Below the pieces are notes generated by a model. That model made no database searches. It worked only from the letters and a program-made list of their open reading frames with translations, and was not told the DNA's origin. Shown piece after piece: positions 20,094 to 34,400 of a DNA stretch of 64,000 bases (its first letter is position 1; each line of letters opens with the position of its first letter). The translations under genes and the position numbers were made by a program. The DNA comes from Asterias rubens (taxonomy: Eukaryota; Echinodermata; Asteroidea; Forcipulatida; Asteriidae). Location: assembly GCF_902459465.1 (NCBI RefSeq), contig NC_047068.1:18561195-18625194 (forward strand). The letters are read 5' to 3'.

Positions 20094-21347
20094 GGTTGTA
20101 GAGTTAACTTAATTTCACTTTAGATCTAACAATGAATCAGATAATATGCAATCATTCAGTCACGATATATTCAGTGTTTAAAGGTAGATTTATCTTGATG
20201 AAGAAATATGCTGAACTCCTTGGGCAGATTTGTTTACTTTGAACACACAATGCCATCTTCGGTTTGGCGCTAGAACTTCCACACCTCCGTCTGGTTGGAA
20301 CTAGTTCTAACTGGCATGTGTATGCAGTAACAAGATGGCTCATTTATTATGTCAATGAAGGTGCTAAATTATTGTTTCTGAATTCGACATAAAATAGTTA
20401 ACAATGGCAAGTTTTAATCCCTTTATGACTGTTAGAGGTTGAGATTTTACGGTGATTTGGATCTGGAGAAAGTAATTTTAATGTTATTATGATGATTTAT
20501 TGATTGTAACGCAAATCCATGTACGATGATGTCCATGGATGGACCTTTATTCTATTTAATTTTTAATCACGAAACTTGTACTACAAGACATCGAGTCAAT
20601 GAAATGCGTGGTATTTGCAATGACCACGATCATGATGATGATGGGCATGGCTGAAAAACAAATAAACTTCAGATCCCATTTTCCAGTTCTCAACAACAAC
20701 ATGAATATCAAAAGAAATCCGAAGTTTTATTACTAATTCCCCCACTATACTTCACCCATAAAGTAGAAATCCATGATATCTGTGTGTCAATAAAACAAAA
20801 TCCACTTTCAAAGTATCAATATACTTTCGAACTTTGATGAAAATTTACCTGCAAATTGGAGGAACTTTTCCTACTTCGCGATTTATCACTTCGCACTTCG
20901 GAGTAAGTGTAATTCCGGTTTGACAACCTTGACTACGGCTTCCCTCGTACCCGGCTCCTGTAGTAACTATGCAATCATAAAATAGTCGATTCATCAGAGC
21001 CATTACCTGTGGGTACGAGTGTGATGATTCGGAAAGCGCCCTCCATTGTCTCAAATAAGAGATTAGACTTTAGATTTTGTCATTTTACAGATTGTGACAG
21101 CAAAAGCAGCAGATCAACAAAACAAGAAGACATTCAATTCGAGACAAATTGTTCATTTTTTTATAGGTGTGTCACTTACAAAAGGTAAGGAGGAGACCAC
21201 TAATTTCTTGAATGTGAAACTTTCATAAAAACTGAAAGAAAAAATATCTAATGAATGGAATGCGGTTGGGTTTTTTACTTTCTCAACTTCTCAACTCAAT
21301 CAAAACCCCTCAGCTCAAGTTGAAGTTCTGTTTTCAGTGTTTTTTAT

Positions 21348-21984
21348 TAAGGGAATCAATGTGTGGTGAAGAGGTTTTCAATTAGTGGTTTAAACCCAAC
21401 GAGGCCTGGTTCTTGATAATTTTACTGAGACGAAGTCGAGGTAAATTATCAAGAACCAGGCCTTGGCGGGTTAAAAAAAAACACTAGTTGAAAACCGATT
21501 CAAAACACTTTGATTCCATTCATAAATACCTTTTTCGGTAGGAGACGATAGCCAGACGAAACCAAACGGGAGACGATCGCTGGACGAAACCGAAATAGTA
21601 AATAGGAGTAACCCTAACCCTTACCCTAACCCTAACCCTAACCCTGGAGTGGCCCTGTATTCTATAATTCTACCAAATGATAATTGTTCAATGATTTCTT
21701 TCAACACAACACCCCTCCCGCTATGAAATGGAAAAAGGCCCTCGGGTAAACAACTCCTTATAAGGGAATGCTGTGCGCGTCGCGCGTATCATGTGATGTG
21801 GCACAACTGTCCCGGCCGTTTCTCTCGACCAATAAGAATGAAGAAACTGTCTTATAAGCACAGGTGCAAGCTCGCGTGTCACGCCCATGTTTTTAACACT
21901 TTTTACTGGTCATAAACATACACACCCACATGACGCGCTCTCCACCAATAGGAATAGCGTAACTGTCCGAGTATTTTTATGAAT
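21348..21984 (+). repeat. FB-D foldback composite carrying telomere-like repeats
   Basis: The left part is an inverted pair around GAGACGAAGTCGAGG, with arms containing GGCCTGGTTCTTGATAATTT and its complement. The right part has CACCCCTCCCGCTATGAAAT, ACTCCTTATAAGGGAATGCT and CGCTCTCCACCAATAGGAAT and ends near TTTATGAAT. ATTCATAAATACC in the middle and GTATTTTTATGAAT at the end act as a second inverted pair. Confidence 0.75.
21609..21645 (-). repeat. Interstitial telomeric repeat (TTAGGG type)
   Basis: Six tandem TAACCC units, one of them TTACCC, lie inside the FB-D copy. TTAGGG is the telomere repeat of echinoderms and vertebrates. The tract is short and internal, so it is not a chromosome end. 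Confidence 0.9.
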
Positions 21985-22465
21985 GTATTTTTATTAAAAG
22001 CTTGTATCATTGGTGGCACCATACGGAAACTTTTCCCAAACTACTTCTGGTAGGGCCCTCTTTTTGAGTCCTCCTCCTACAACACTACAGCCAATGTTAA
22101 TTTCCCGTGGGTGACCGAATCTTGGGCGAACAGCAATCCCTGGGAGTTAGGACACCAGTCTTGACACGTGTCTACAATCATTTCGAGCATGCTTGTATCC
22201 TTATTAGGTTGCGACACACTACTACAAAGTGAAAGACAAATTCACCAGCCAGTTAACATTACTTTACAATGTTACAATTTGTAACAATGTATATTTGTCA
22301 CACTGGTACCTGGGGCCTATATATATCAGCACTGGTGCCTGGGCCCAGTGACAATGGTGCTGGGGGACTTACATGTTTGGAACACTTGTGTTTAGGGCCT
22401 ACGGAGCACTGGTTTATATTGATCAATTACATTTTTCTCAGATAATAGGTGACTGATCCAACATC

Positions 22466-25400
22466 ATGGCACTGTTCAAAGACCTCAACAAAATGGTGAG
22501 CAGTGTCCTGAGTAACATCCAAACCATCAATCCATCCGCTCGCACCGTTCGGAAAGTGGAGCATCCAGTGCAGAAATATTCCAACTGGCCGATTGTCTCG
22601 AATCTGGAATACTTGCGACTGCTGAATGATGTGAAGGGAAAAATGTACGAGTGTGTGCTGTTCTTGGATCAAAACAATCTATTTGCATTCAGGTCAGTAT
22701 TAATAAAACTCTTGGAACCTTTTTAGCTGATGAGCTGGGCCCGATTTCATTGCTTAATGCCTGATTTTGTGCTTACCCTGTGAATTTCGTTTTCATAGCC
22801 CTGCTTACCATAAAACTCACCTAGGCGTGCTAACCTTCTGTTGCGCTTGCTAACCTGTGAAATAAGCTTAAAAGACTTTTTCTGATGTAGCACAAAAATT
22901 TGCTTACCGTTTGGCAGCTCTATGAAATTGGGCCCAGATTTCCTTGTTTTGAATATCGTTGCAAAATTACGAAATGGATCATTGATTATCATATATGTAA
23001 AGATAATCAGTGTTTACCTGTGTACATGTACATTGTGTGTTAAATTGTAGTGATAGATTGTGTTTGAAATGTGACACACCTACTACATGTCACAAACTGA
23101 ATGGAATGTCTCGGAACCATAGAGCTATTTACTAGAGCGCTAACACCCCGTTATACACGCACTTAGGTTTTGAAGCCATGTGGGCGCATCCATGTTTATG
23201 TACAAACCAATTCAAAAGCTTGAAATTTTGTACGGCAATTGTACGGCTATTTGTATGATAGTGCGTTTGTTCTTTTCTATGTGTCATCAAACCAAAAAAT
23301 GCAGCAAATGTAAACGCACAATCTGCTGATGAGCGTACAAAACTGCGAGCGTCATGTGCGTCATGTTTAAAAGGCACGTATACTTTTTTTAGTTTGTCAA
23401 TCTAGTCGAGCTTCAAAACGCGGAGCAAGTTAGTCAATATATATAGCTTTATGCTCGGAATCCATAATAAGGTTTACTTTGTATAATGTGTAGTGTGATT
23501 TTGCTCTTACCTTATTCCGGTGGTTTATAGGATACATGTACATATTATTTGGTTTTGTATTGATTGTACAGCACCATGAGCGACATGCCTGACGGACCTG
23601 CTGGGTGATCTCCACCATTATTATTATTAAGGGAATCAATGTGTGGTGAAGAGGTTTTCAACTAGTTGTTTAATCCCAACAAGGCCTGGTTCTTGATAAT
23701 TTTACCGAGACGAAGTTGAGGCTTAAACCACTAGTTGAAAACCGATTCAACACACTTTGATTCCCATTCATAATCACTTTTTCGGTAAAAATCATCAACA
23801 CTTATGGTCAAAAAGTAAAATAAAGGCAAAAATTATAATTTTTCAATGATTTCTTTTAACACAACACCCCTCCAGCTATAAGGGAATGCTGTGCGCCTCG
23901 CGCGTGTCGCGTGATGTGGCACAACTGTCTCGGCCGTTGCTCTCGACCAATAGGAATGAAGAAACTGTCCAGATGCAAACTCGCATGGCACGCCTATGTT
24001 TCAACACTTTTTACTGGTCATAAACAAAGGTTTATACACACCCATTTGACGCGCTCTCCACCAATAGGAATAGCGAAAATGTCTGAGGTATTTATGAATA
24101 TATATTATTATTCCAGTGTGTTCAGATTGCCTGTGGGTGACGCAACCATTTCTGAGTTCAGCAAGCTCTATCAGACCCTGGCGCCATTCTGCAACCATTG
24201 CAGTCAATACCTGACAGTAGAGATTCTACAGAAACTCATCAATGGCTCACGTTCCAACCCTACATGGTCCAGCGCTCATATCGCTGTGCAAGCTAAGTTC
24301 GACAAGTGCCTGTCATCAAAACAAGTTATAGAGTAAGATAATTTTTCGCTACTTATTTGGGGTTATTTTCTATGAAATGCTCTTCGGGCAGTAAAAAAAA
24401 GGAAGTAGTGTCTGTCCGGAGTCGTTATAGCTCATGGGGCTGGTGTTTATCCAGTTTCATGAACATGTATTGAAACTGAGAATACTTCTATCCCCCTGGA
24501 CAGGATCACAGGTTATCTGGTTACTCCATATTTGTAGCCGGTACCCATTTGATAAAGTGTCTTGGCCATCTACACAAGTATAAAAGAGATGTTAAATTTG
24601 CATCGGGGATCAACGACCCTTGCTCTAGACACTGCTGTAGAATTGCAAGTGTCGTTGGTTCGAATCCCACCAAGTAACATGCCTGGGATATTATTTCACA
24701 GGACTCGGGAAAGAACTGAGAATACAGTGCTAACACACATTTGTGTATGGGTAAAAAAACAAAAAATTAATATCTACACAAGTGTTGCAACTGACCAGAC
24801 CAAAATTCAAACCCGTATGCAGTAAATTTGAGTCCCTGGCCCTAGACCGTTCGGATGGCATGGCGATGGGGATAAAATTCACCCTGGAGTTTATTCCTAA
24901 GGATTTAGTTCTGTAGTATGAAAAGAGCTCACATATGTTTTAAATTTAAAGCTTAAAGGCCGTGGACACTATTGGTAATTACTCAAAATAATTATTAGCA
25001 TAAAACCTGTCTTGGTGACAAGTAATGGGGAGAGGTTGGTGGTATAAAACATTGTGAGAAACAGCTCCCTCTGGAGTGCCATAGTTTTGCAGAAAGAAGT
25101 AATTTTCCACGAATTTGATTTCGAGACCTCAAGTTTAGAACTTGAGGTCTCGAAATCAACCAGTCTCCTGACGATGACTAGAGCAAGCTAGTGGAAACGT
25201 TGAGACCAATTCACAACTGACTCCGCGGCAGTACAGTTAATTATGATCCTATAAGCTAAAGTAGTAGTCCAGTCTAATTTTTATACCATCCGCCCTGGTA
25301 ATAGTTAAAAAGCAGGACAGTCTCCCGAACCTCCGATTATCTACTCCACGGCAGTAGAATAAAGTAAGACAGTTCCCTAAGAACAACTCTACCTGGCAAG

Positions 25401-28400
25401 TAGATACACACATGGTGTTACCGCAAACCAAATATACATTGATACCTCACCATGCAATGCCTCAAATCCTATATCAACCATCTAAACGCACACAACTTCG
25501 TGTGACAAGGGTGTTTTCTTCTTTCATTATTATCTCGCAACTTTGGTGACCGATTGAGCTCAAATTTTCACAGGTTTGTTATTTTATGCATATGTTGAGA
25601 TACACCCATATTACCCATAGTGTAAACTGCCTTTAAGCCACAAGGGAAACTGATTAGATAAATTTTCAAATGATTTGGAGTCAGTCGAACCAATGAGCCC
25701 TGCATGTTGAATCAGAGGTCATTAGTTCACATCCCACTCTAGTCAATTTTGTCTTTGTTCAACCCCAAAACAAATTTTGATAGGCACATAAATAGTCAGG
25801 AGTGTGATGCGAAGAGAACGCCTCTACATCTAGCAGTGAAGTGGAATGATGTGTCTATGGCCAAAGCTCTTGTTATTTACGGAGCTAAACTGAATATCGC
25901 TGATGCTGAGGGAGAAAGTGTATTCCACTATGCAGCCAGATTAGTTGGGAATGTGTCACCAATGCTAGAGGTAAGGATTCAGGAGGTATTGAGAAGAGTA
26001 AATGATTTCATAATAAAAATAGTGGCTTCTCATATAGTGCTTATAACTAACACAAGATATTATCATTTCAAAACGTGATTGAAATTTTGAGATGTCGCCG
26101 AAAATCTGGAGCAATTATGCCCATAAGCCTTTTTGAGGTATGGCGGACGTGATACGCACGTCACACGCCGCGACTGATGCCACGCTCGCCATGTTGATGG
26201 TTATTAGGTTTACGTGTAAACGCCGCGTCGCCTAAACTGCGCACTTCACTGAATAACATACGTTCTATTTCTATGGTCAATACGCACAAATTTACCACAA
26301 CTTTACAGTGTGGTAGCATTGTGTCTGCCATATCTCAAAAAGGCTTATGCAGGAAGAGTAATCAGTAAATACACAATCTTAGGTTCACATTTGGGGGACT
26401 GCGGCGACTGATCCACGCTCACCATGTTGGTGGGCAAGTTAGGTTTATGTGTATTAATGCCGCGTCGCCTAAACTGCGCACTTCACTGCATAACGCACAT
26501 CATAGAGTTATATATAAAAACGTACAGTGAAATCGCCCTCTAGTATGGCGCATTCAAGATTTTTTTGATGATGACGTCAGGTGAAACGGGTCAATACTAT
26601 CGAAAGCTGCTGTAGACTTCTAATCAAAAGTTTTAATTGCCTTTTTACCAAGGGCCAAATACCGTTGAATTATTCCGATGTCTTTTGTCTTAAGGTATTG
26701 ACTGAAGACACAAGTGACATCAATCGTTACAATCTACGTGGTATGACAGCTGTACAAGTAGCTTGTAAACTGGGCAATCTGGATACAGCTGCAGGGCTAG
26801 CTAACCTTGGAGCCTTGGTCAGTGTTACTGATGTTATGGGCCATCCCATACATTACGCCTTCAAGTATCAGAACTTGAAGTAAGTATTAGACGTGTGCAT
26901 CATACCCCAAACCCACTTCTTTGAGCAGTTTAATTTGATGAGCTGCTTCGGGCAAGTCTTTCTCAGTTTCAAATATTTTTCTGAGAAATTGCCTCGTTCT
27001 CAAAAACTATGTTACTAAAGAGAGTTGTTTCTCACATTTTTTTGTAGTATATCAACAGCTCTCTGTTGCTTGTTGCCAAGAAAGTGTATTCTGATAAATA
27101 TTTTGAATAACATTCAACCAAAGGTGTCCAGCAGCCGATTTCATGAAACGCTAGAATTAGTTCTATCTTGAGTAAGGATGAGGATGGGTTCAATGCATCC
27201 TTACTTCTAGTAGTTACAGAACTTGACTTGTCCTAAGTCCTAAGATTAAGTCCTAAGAATTTGGTGAAAACGACGGCTGTGTCTTGAAAAGTAACTAGTT
27301 AAATAACTGCATGAACTTTTTGTAGCAACAACTACCTTAGCAGATGCAGAATCAAGACACCTGAAAAAATAATTAAATTTAACTGAATTGAATTTTGTTT
27401 TTCATCAAGTATAAAAAATACATGAAATTAAGGTGGATTTCATTCAGCAGAGAACTTATTGTAAATCCACCCCAGACAAATGATAACCAAACAGGTCCCA
27501 TGCCTTTAACATTACCATACCATATACAGTGCTGCTGTAGCTTTCATGAAAGCACCTGATGCCCAGCTTTGCAGCAGCACCTGCGTCAAGTATGGAGGAA
27601 CAGCGCTGCATTACGCCAAGTCAGCAAAGTTTGTTGACCTGGCTATCAAACATGGCAAACTGGACGTGAACGCAGAGAGCAAGACCGGTCACACCCCACT
27701 GCATGTCATGATACAGAGGCAGAGACTAGAGTGTGCTATGGCAATATTGTGTGCAGGGGCCAACGTTAATGTTCGGGTACCAGGTGGGGATACACCACTT
27801 CACGATGCAGTCAGGGTGAGAATATTAAAATGCAACATGAAGCTTACTAAAGGCAAAGTATAGCTTTAGTTTTGGGAACTGTTTGATTGTTTTAATCAAA
27901 TATAAAATTACATGTGTACAATACAACTAACATCATACATGTGAAAATATTGAGTTTGATTTACAAAATGGCGGACGGGATAGGTGCATTTTAGTGTGCT
28001 GCACAATGTCAAAGGGGTCCATAGCTGGATTCAACATTTTGAAAGTATCTTTTTGTATTTTATCATCCAGAAAAACAACTTGGACATGGTTCATGCTTTG
28101 ATCGTCTTCGGAGCTGATGTTAATGCGGTAAACATGAAGAAGGAATCTCCACGCCACATTGCCACAACTCCCATAATATCCTCCCTTGGGAGCTACATGG
28201 GTTCGACCAATCATATCATCAGCGCTCTACACCTGGTAGGCGCCAAGCGTTGCCCACCAGGCATGCAGGGATGTAGTGCTGGATGTAAGGCTGGTGGGAC
28301 GTACAACGGAAACCCTACCACTGCTAATACTGATTTCACTCAGTTAGAGAGCAATAAAGGTATTCATTGTGGCAATGACAGACTTTTTTTTTTAATTTTT

Positions 28401-31400
28401 TTTTTTTTTATCTCAAATAATAAACCTCAACGGAATCTGAATTTGAACCAATGACGTCCGGATTAACATTGGCAATCTCCCTATTTTGTCAATATCTTTG
28501 TTTGGAGGTTCCAGTCAGAAGCCATACAACTGTTAGCTGCCATGTAGCCAGGGATCACACTCAAGTTTATGATACAAACTGGGAAGCATCAGCCAGGGGA
28601 TCACCTTAGCAACTTTTTATTTCAAATAACAAAAAAAAAAACACAAGGGAAACTGAATGGGTAAATTTTAAATGATTTTGGGGTTGAACAAAGAAAAATT
28701 GTCTAGAGCAGGATTTTAACCAAAGACCTCCGGATTATTGTGCTAGCACTCTACCAACTGAGCTATCTAGCCCTATGTTGGCGGTGTCCCTATTTTTCTG
28801 TTTAGAGGTGCCAGTCAGAAGCCATAGAACCCTGAACTGCCGTGTAGCCAGGGATCACACCCATGTTTGTGATACAACGTGGGACTCTTTTTTTATGCTA
28901 GTTCGTCCAAAACAAGGCTAAATGCCACTATTGATAAGGGGCTACGTAAAAATCCAGTTTTAAATAAGGGAATCAATGTGTGGTGAAGAGGTTTTCAACT
29001 AGTGGTTTAAACCCAACGAGGCCTGGTTCTTGATAATTTTACCGAGGCGAATTTGAGGTAAATTATCAAGACCCAGGCCTCGGCGGGTTTAAACCACTAG
29101 TTAAAAACGAATCAACACACTTTGATTCCCATTCATAAATACCTTTTGGGTCAAAAAACATCAACACTGATAAATTGATAATTGTTAAAAAGTAAAATAA
29201 ACGCAAATATGATAATTGTTCAATGATTTCTTTCAACACAACACCCCTCCAGCTTTGAAATGGTAAGGCCCGGGTATACAACTCCTTATAAGAGAATGCT
29301 GTGCGCGTCGCTCGTATGGCGTGATGTGGCGAAACTGTTTCAGCCGTTGCTCTTGACCAATGGGAATGAAGAAACTGTCTTATAAGTACAGGTGCAAGCT
29401 CCCGTGTCATGCCCATTTATGATTTAATACTTTCGTTATAGCTTATGATGAATTCCTGGCAATATGTATCGGTTTGATGGCCAGCAAGCAAGGTGTTTCC
29501 ATGGCAACAGATGAGACAGATAATGCATCATCTTGCAGGCAGAGTGACAACGTCCTGTGCCTGGATGGGGGAGGAATTAGAGGACTTGTACTCATCCAGA
29601 TATTAAATGTGAGTAAATTAGTATCAGAATCTGGAGACTCTATGCTCAAATGAGTTCTTAGTGAGTAGTCATCAATCATTACAAACAATTAAACTATATG
29701 TGAGTAAAATACTATCAGAGTATTGGAGACGCAAGACTCGACTTATAGAGTTTTAGTTTAGCAACCTCTGTAGAGCAAACCCTAATACCATTCATTGTGC
29801 CATACACATCAGGGCTACCCTGTAGACATTTTCTAGCTACGGGTGAGTAAACACCACCTCTCGACCTGCCCTATGGGCTACTTTCGGTAATCTGTGCAAC
29901 CTACTTTGAAAATCCTCATATTTTTTCCGTTCAGATAAGAACAATACATTTTTTAAACGTTTTAATTTATTGTCAACTGTTTGAGGGTAAACTTATTTGC
30001 CTATTATACTAGATTTGATTGCTACTATTATTGCGTCAGAAAGATATATTGATGACAATACATGTTTAAAATTAGGGCTCATAAAACTTCCTGGGGGCAA
30101 GTTAAACACATAATTATTAGCCCGGTCGCCTACTTAAGCTTAAGAAGCAAAGCATGCCTGTTCATTCAGAATTGTGTTTGGGTGTTCACTGCTTCTTGTG
30201 TCACTAGACAAAAGCTTGCCCCTAATCTTGTGTTGTAGCCACACATAGCAATCGAGACAGTTTTTGAGGACAGAATCTATCGGGGGTCAGAATTCCTGAC
30301 CTCTTGGCAAAGGAGGCGTTTTAGAAGTAGTTTGATGCAGTCTCCTAAGGCCAGCTAGTTGAAACGTTGAGACCAATTAGGAACTCAGTTCGTGCTAGTG
30401 AAGTTAATATCCAAGGTAGAACATTGTAGTTTAAAAGCAAGAAAGTTCTTTTCAGAACTGAGAAGTCTCCTGAATACAGAAAACCACTCAGCGAGACATA
30501 TCTTGAAAGAACAAAATCTTCCCTGGCAAGTAAATACACACACACGGCATTACGGCATACCAAATATATATTTAAGAGAATAAAAATAATAAAGACATTG
30601 TCTTACTATTCTTGAACAGTGTTGTCATTTTATACGCGATGAATTTATTTCAGGCAATAGAGGAAGCAGCTGGAAGGCCAATAGCTGATTTATTTGACTG
30701 GATAGCAGGCACTAGTACTGGAGGTATATTGGCCCTTGCACTGGCAGTAGGTAAGAACTGTTACTTCCAAATTTCATATAGCTGATTAGGCAAACAAATA
30801 AGCTAAGCAAAACAAATTATGCTAACAAGAATAAGGTTACCAGCCAAAACACAATGTCACATGTACAATTTGTGACTGGTGTCCTGCTCATTTTTGCTAA
30901 GCAGGTATTTTCTTCTTAAGCAGCTGTATGAAGTTGGGCCCATGGGTTTGGCACCACCCTGATAAACGTAAATCATTTGTAGGGTGTCATGGACGAGTGG
31001 TTTAGAGCATCAAATTCAAGTTCTGTTGATTATTATGAGTTGTCCGAGTGTCGGCTCAAATCCTGGACATGACACTTGTGTCCTTGAGCTAGATGGCTTA
31101 TGCCGTGGAGCTTCAGTGGTTTTTCATACACAATATCAACCTTTACCCTCACAGGTGTCCATTTATCCCTGGTTAAAGAGAAGTAATTATAGTAAGGCAT
31201 GTTGCCTAAGGACAAGAGTGTCATGACTGGCATTCGAACTTGCACTCCAATGACTTAACCAACAGGGACCAATTTCTTAGAGCTGCTTAGCAGGATGCAT
31301 GGTATTTTGGCTGGTAACCCATTTCTGCTAAGCATAAATCTTTTGTGCTAAGCTACTTTTTGTGCTTAAGCAGCTCTATGAAGTTGGACCCAGAAATTGA

Positions 31401-34400
31401 ACAACTCGGCCATGACTCCGTAAAGATTGCATATTTATATTTGATATTCTTTATTTATTCTACAGGGTTTTCAGTGAAGGAGACTAGAGGTCTGTACTTT
31501 GGTTTGAAGAATTCCGTCTTTTTCGGCAATCGTCCCTACCCTTCTGAACCGCTAGAAACATTTCTCAAACAACTCTTTGGTGAAGACACCAAGATGGACA
31601 CCATCGTTAAACATAAGTAAGAAAAAAAACAATCATGAGGCCCACTTTGCATACGTCACGTTAGCAATTGGTTGTTATTTGTGTTCCTGAAAACAGTATA
31701 TCTCCATTGGGGGTTATACATATGAATGATGATTTTGTTAACTTTATATTTCGTTTTAATGCCATGGCTTTTTAGTATTTTTGTACCTTAACTACCTGTT
31801 TAAGGTTTGAATAAATGAATTTCCTCCAGGAAAAAACATGAATAAATTATGATTTATTCTTTGTAGAGTTTTGGTCACAGCAACACTCGGGGACCGAACA
31901 CCGCCACCTCTACACATGTTTCGCAGCTACGAACCCCCGAAATGCTCATCGTCTGCTGCCCTCGTTTATAACAAAGACACCTTTGAGTCACCACCGTTGT
32001 TCCATGGTAATTTGAAGTTACTTTAAATTTTATTATATTATCCATTTCAGACTTTGTATTTGAACTTCCTGGGCAAGGTTGGTCCCAACTGAGTTTTACG
32101 TGTGCATGATTCTGTTTTTCAAAATACTACAATGGTTGTGGCTATAAAATTGATTTCATACTGATGGCTCCAACCTTGTCCCCCCTGGCATGACCATACC
32201 TTGTGTTTAACATTTATAGTGCCCTGGTCATAGGGGCAATAACATTCCTTTAATCTTTCTCAGCTCCCCGGGGAGTATGCAGCTCGAGCTGCCGTGGCGC
32301 TCTGAAGCCTTTTTCATACACAATATCAACCTCTACTCTAGCAGGTACCCATTTATACCCCTTGGGGAAGAGAAGCAATTATAGTAGTGCATCTTGCTCA
32401 AGGACACAAGTGTCATGACCATGATTTGAAACCCCACTCTGATGACTTAACAACCATAACTTGAATTCGATGCCACTCGGCCATGACACCCTACAATATT
32501 AAAATATGGAGTGTCGAAGCAGTAAATACATGGTCAAATAATGGATGGCACCAATCAGATGACCAGGATCTAGTGTGTCATATGTAATTATGACTATTGT
32601 TTATATCTACAGAGCAGCTGATATGGAAGGCAGCTCGCTGTAGTGGTGCCGCTCCTACCTACTTCCAACCAATGGGACGATTCTTAGATGGAGGTTTAAT
32701 TGCTAATAATCCAACGCTGGATGCATTGACCGAGCTACAGGAGTATAATATGGATAAGAAAATGAAGGTATGTCATGGAATGATGGATGGATACTTTTGA
32801 GTTTTAACAGTTAACGACATTCATACCCTCTCTTCCTTACCATCCGTCAATCAGCTCAAGGCGCTTTAACATACAGTACTTTCCTGCAAGGTATGTGGGA
32901 CCATGTTTGACTAGACCGATCCACTAAGCTCCGCCCCATTGCGTATTGACCAATCACAATGCAACGAAGGTCCGACAAATAATGTCCAACATGTGTGCGC
33001 GTATCTTGGCGCCCGGCAGAGTTGTGCAGAAAGGCATTGGAGAGCCCCACGTGTTCTTGCTCACACGTGCGTCGTGGGCGGAGCCTACTGGATCGGTCTA
33101 TTATGAGATCTAATCCTTTTACATAGCACCATGTGGCACAATATGCTGCCAATCAAACTAGGATTACCGGGGCGAACCCCATGTCTTTTTGATAAATGCA
33201 ATGGGTTCTTTTACGTGCGTTTCACAAAGCACGGGACCAACGGCATAATGTCCCACAATAAGGTTTTCCAAAATGGCAATGACAAGCAACATTTCTCAAG
33301 ATCTTCAACTTCCGACCACCACTTTCTGATGAAAAGTTGTATACTTCTTTGTTTTGTCTGATAACATTTTGTTAACTTTTTTCAGGGTGAACCAACTCGT
33401 GATGTGGGCGTGGTTGTTTCGGTAGGTACGGGGTGTGTCCCATGCAAACCAATGAAGAGTACTGAGATGGCCAGACCTAGCAGCATGCTAGATTTGTTTA
33501 ATGCTGCTAAGGCCATCGCTGGAGCAGCTAACTTGGGAGAGATTCTACTTGATCAGGTAAGATAACTTTCAAATATATTTTCTGGATAGACACTTTTTAT
33601 TTATAATTGTAACTTAAACAAATGTTTATATTTTGGGGCACTTTTCATAACTTTTTAACATTTGTGGCATGTGGTTTAAATTATTGGCTGGTCCGGTTTT
33701 TGTGGTTTATATTTTAAGAAATCTTGTGATGCTCTTTGATTATATCCGCTTCTTGCTTGGTGCTATTTTAATTTGTACAGCGCCTTGGGGTCCAGTCATG
33801 GATGTAAGGCGCATTATTTTTTAGTAAAGGCGAAGTAAAGCTTTAGTTTTTTGAGCTGTTTCGATGTTTTTAAAGGAAAACACACTCTGAGAAGCCGCCT
33901 TATGACAGTTATGCATCTCAAATTCTGGGCCCAATTTCATAAAGCCTGTCAGCACAAAAACTTGGTAAGCACAGACAAATATTGCTAAGCAAAAACAGGT
34001 TACCAGCCAATATTCCATTAAGTTTACATTGGTGTGACAGGTGCCCCACAATTTTTTGCTTTGCTGTTGAATTTTTTAAGCAGTCTTTTCTGCTAAGCAG
34101 CTTTATGAAATTGGGCCCAGTCAGGTAGATGGGTTTTAATCTAAACTTAAGCGTCTCACACCATCATTTTATGCGTTGATTTTATTGAAATTTTCTTCCC
34201 AAAGTTAACCGATGCTAGAGGGCGCACTCTGGATCGTGCACGCTCCTGGTGTAATATGATTGGTGCTCCCTTCTACCGCTTCAGTACGCCAATGAGCGCA
34301 GACATCCCATTGGACGAAACCAAAGACAGCGTCTTACTCAAGATGCTTTGGGAGACGGAAGTCTACTTACATCAAAACAGAGATAAGATCACGCAACTTG

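Larger units (their letters stand above)
20094..22440. promoter_or_regulatory. Divergent small Maf / PLA2G6 upstream region
   Basis: This 2.35-kb interval separates two head-to-head genes and should hold both promoters. A clean acceptor (TTTTTCTCAG) just before 22441 shows that PLA2G6 has at least one noncoding 5' exon further left. The stretch 20850-21060 is GC-richer and free of known repeats, so it is a candidate first exon/promoter. An FB-D copy occupies 21348-21984. No specific binding sites are claimed. Confidence 0.45.

Noticed and set aside
21609..21645. Chromosome end
   Set aside because: Only six units, surrounded by normal genic DNA and lying inside a transposon copy.
28671..28790. 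Functional tRNA genes (also at 62941, 39338, 24650, 42412, 8334)
   Set aside because: A and B boxes are visible but acceptor stems do not pair and the same SINE bodies follow each head, so they are SINEs.
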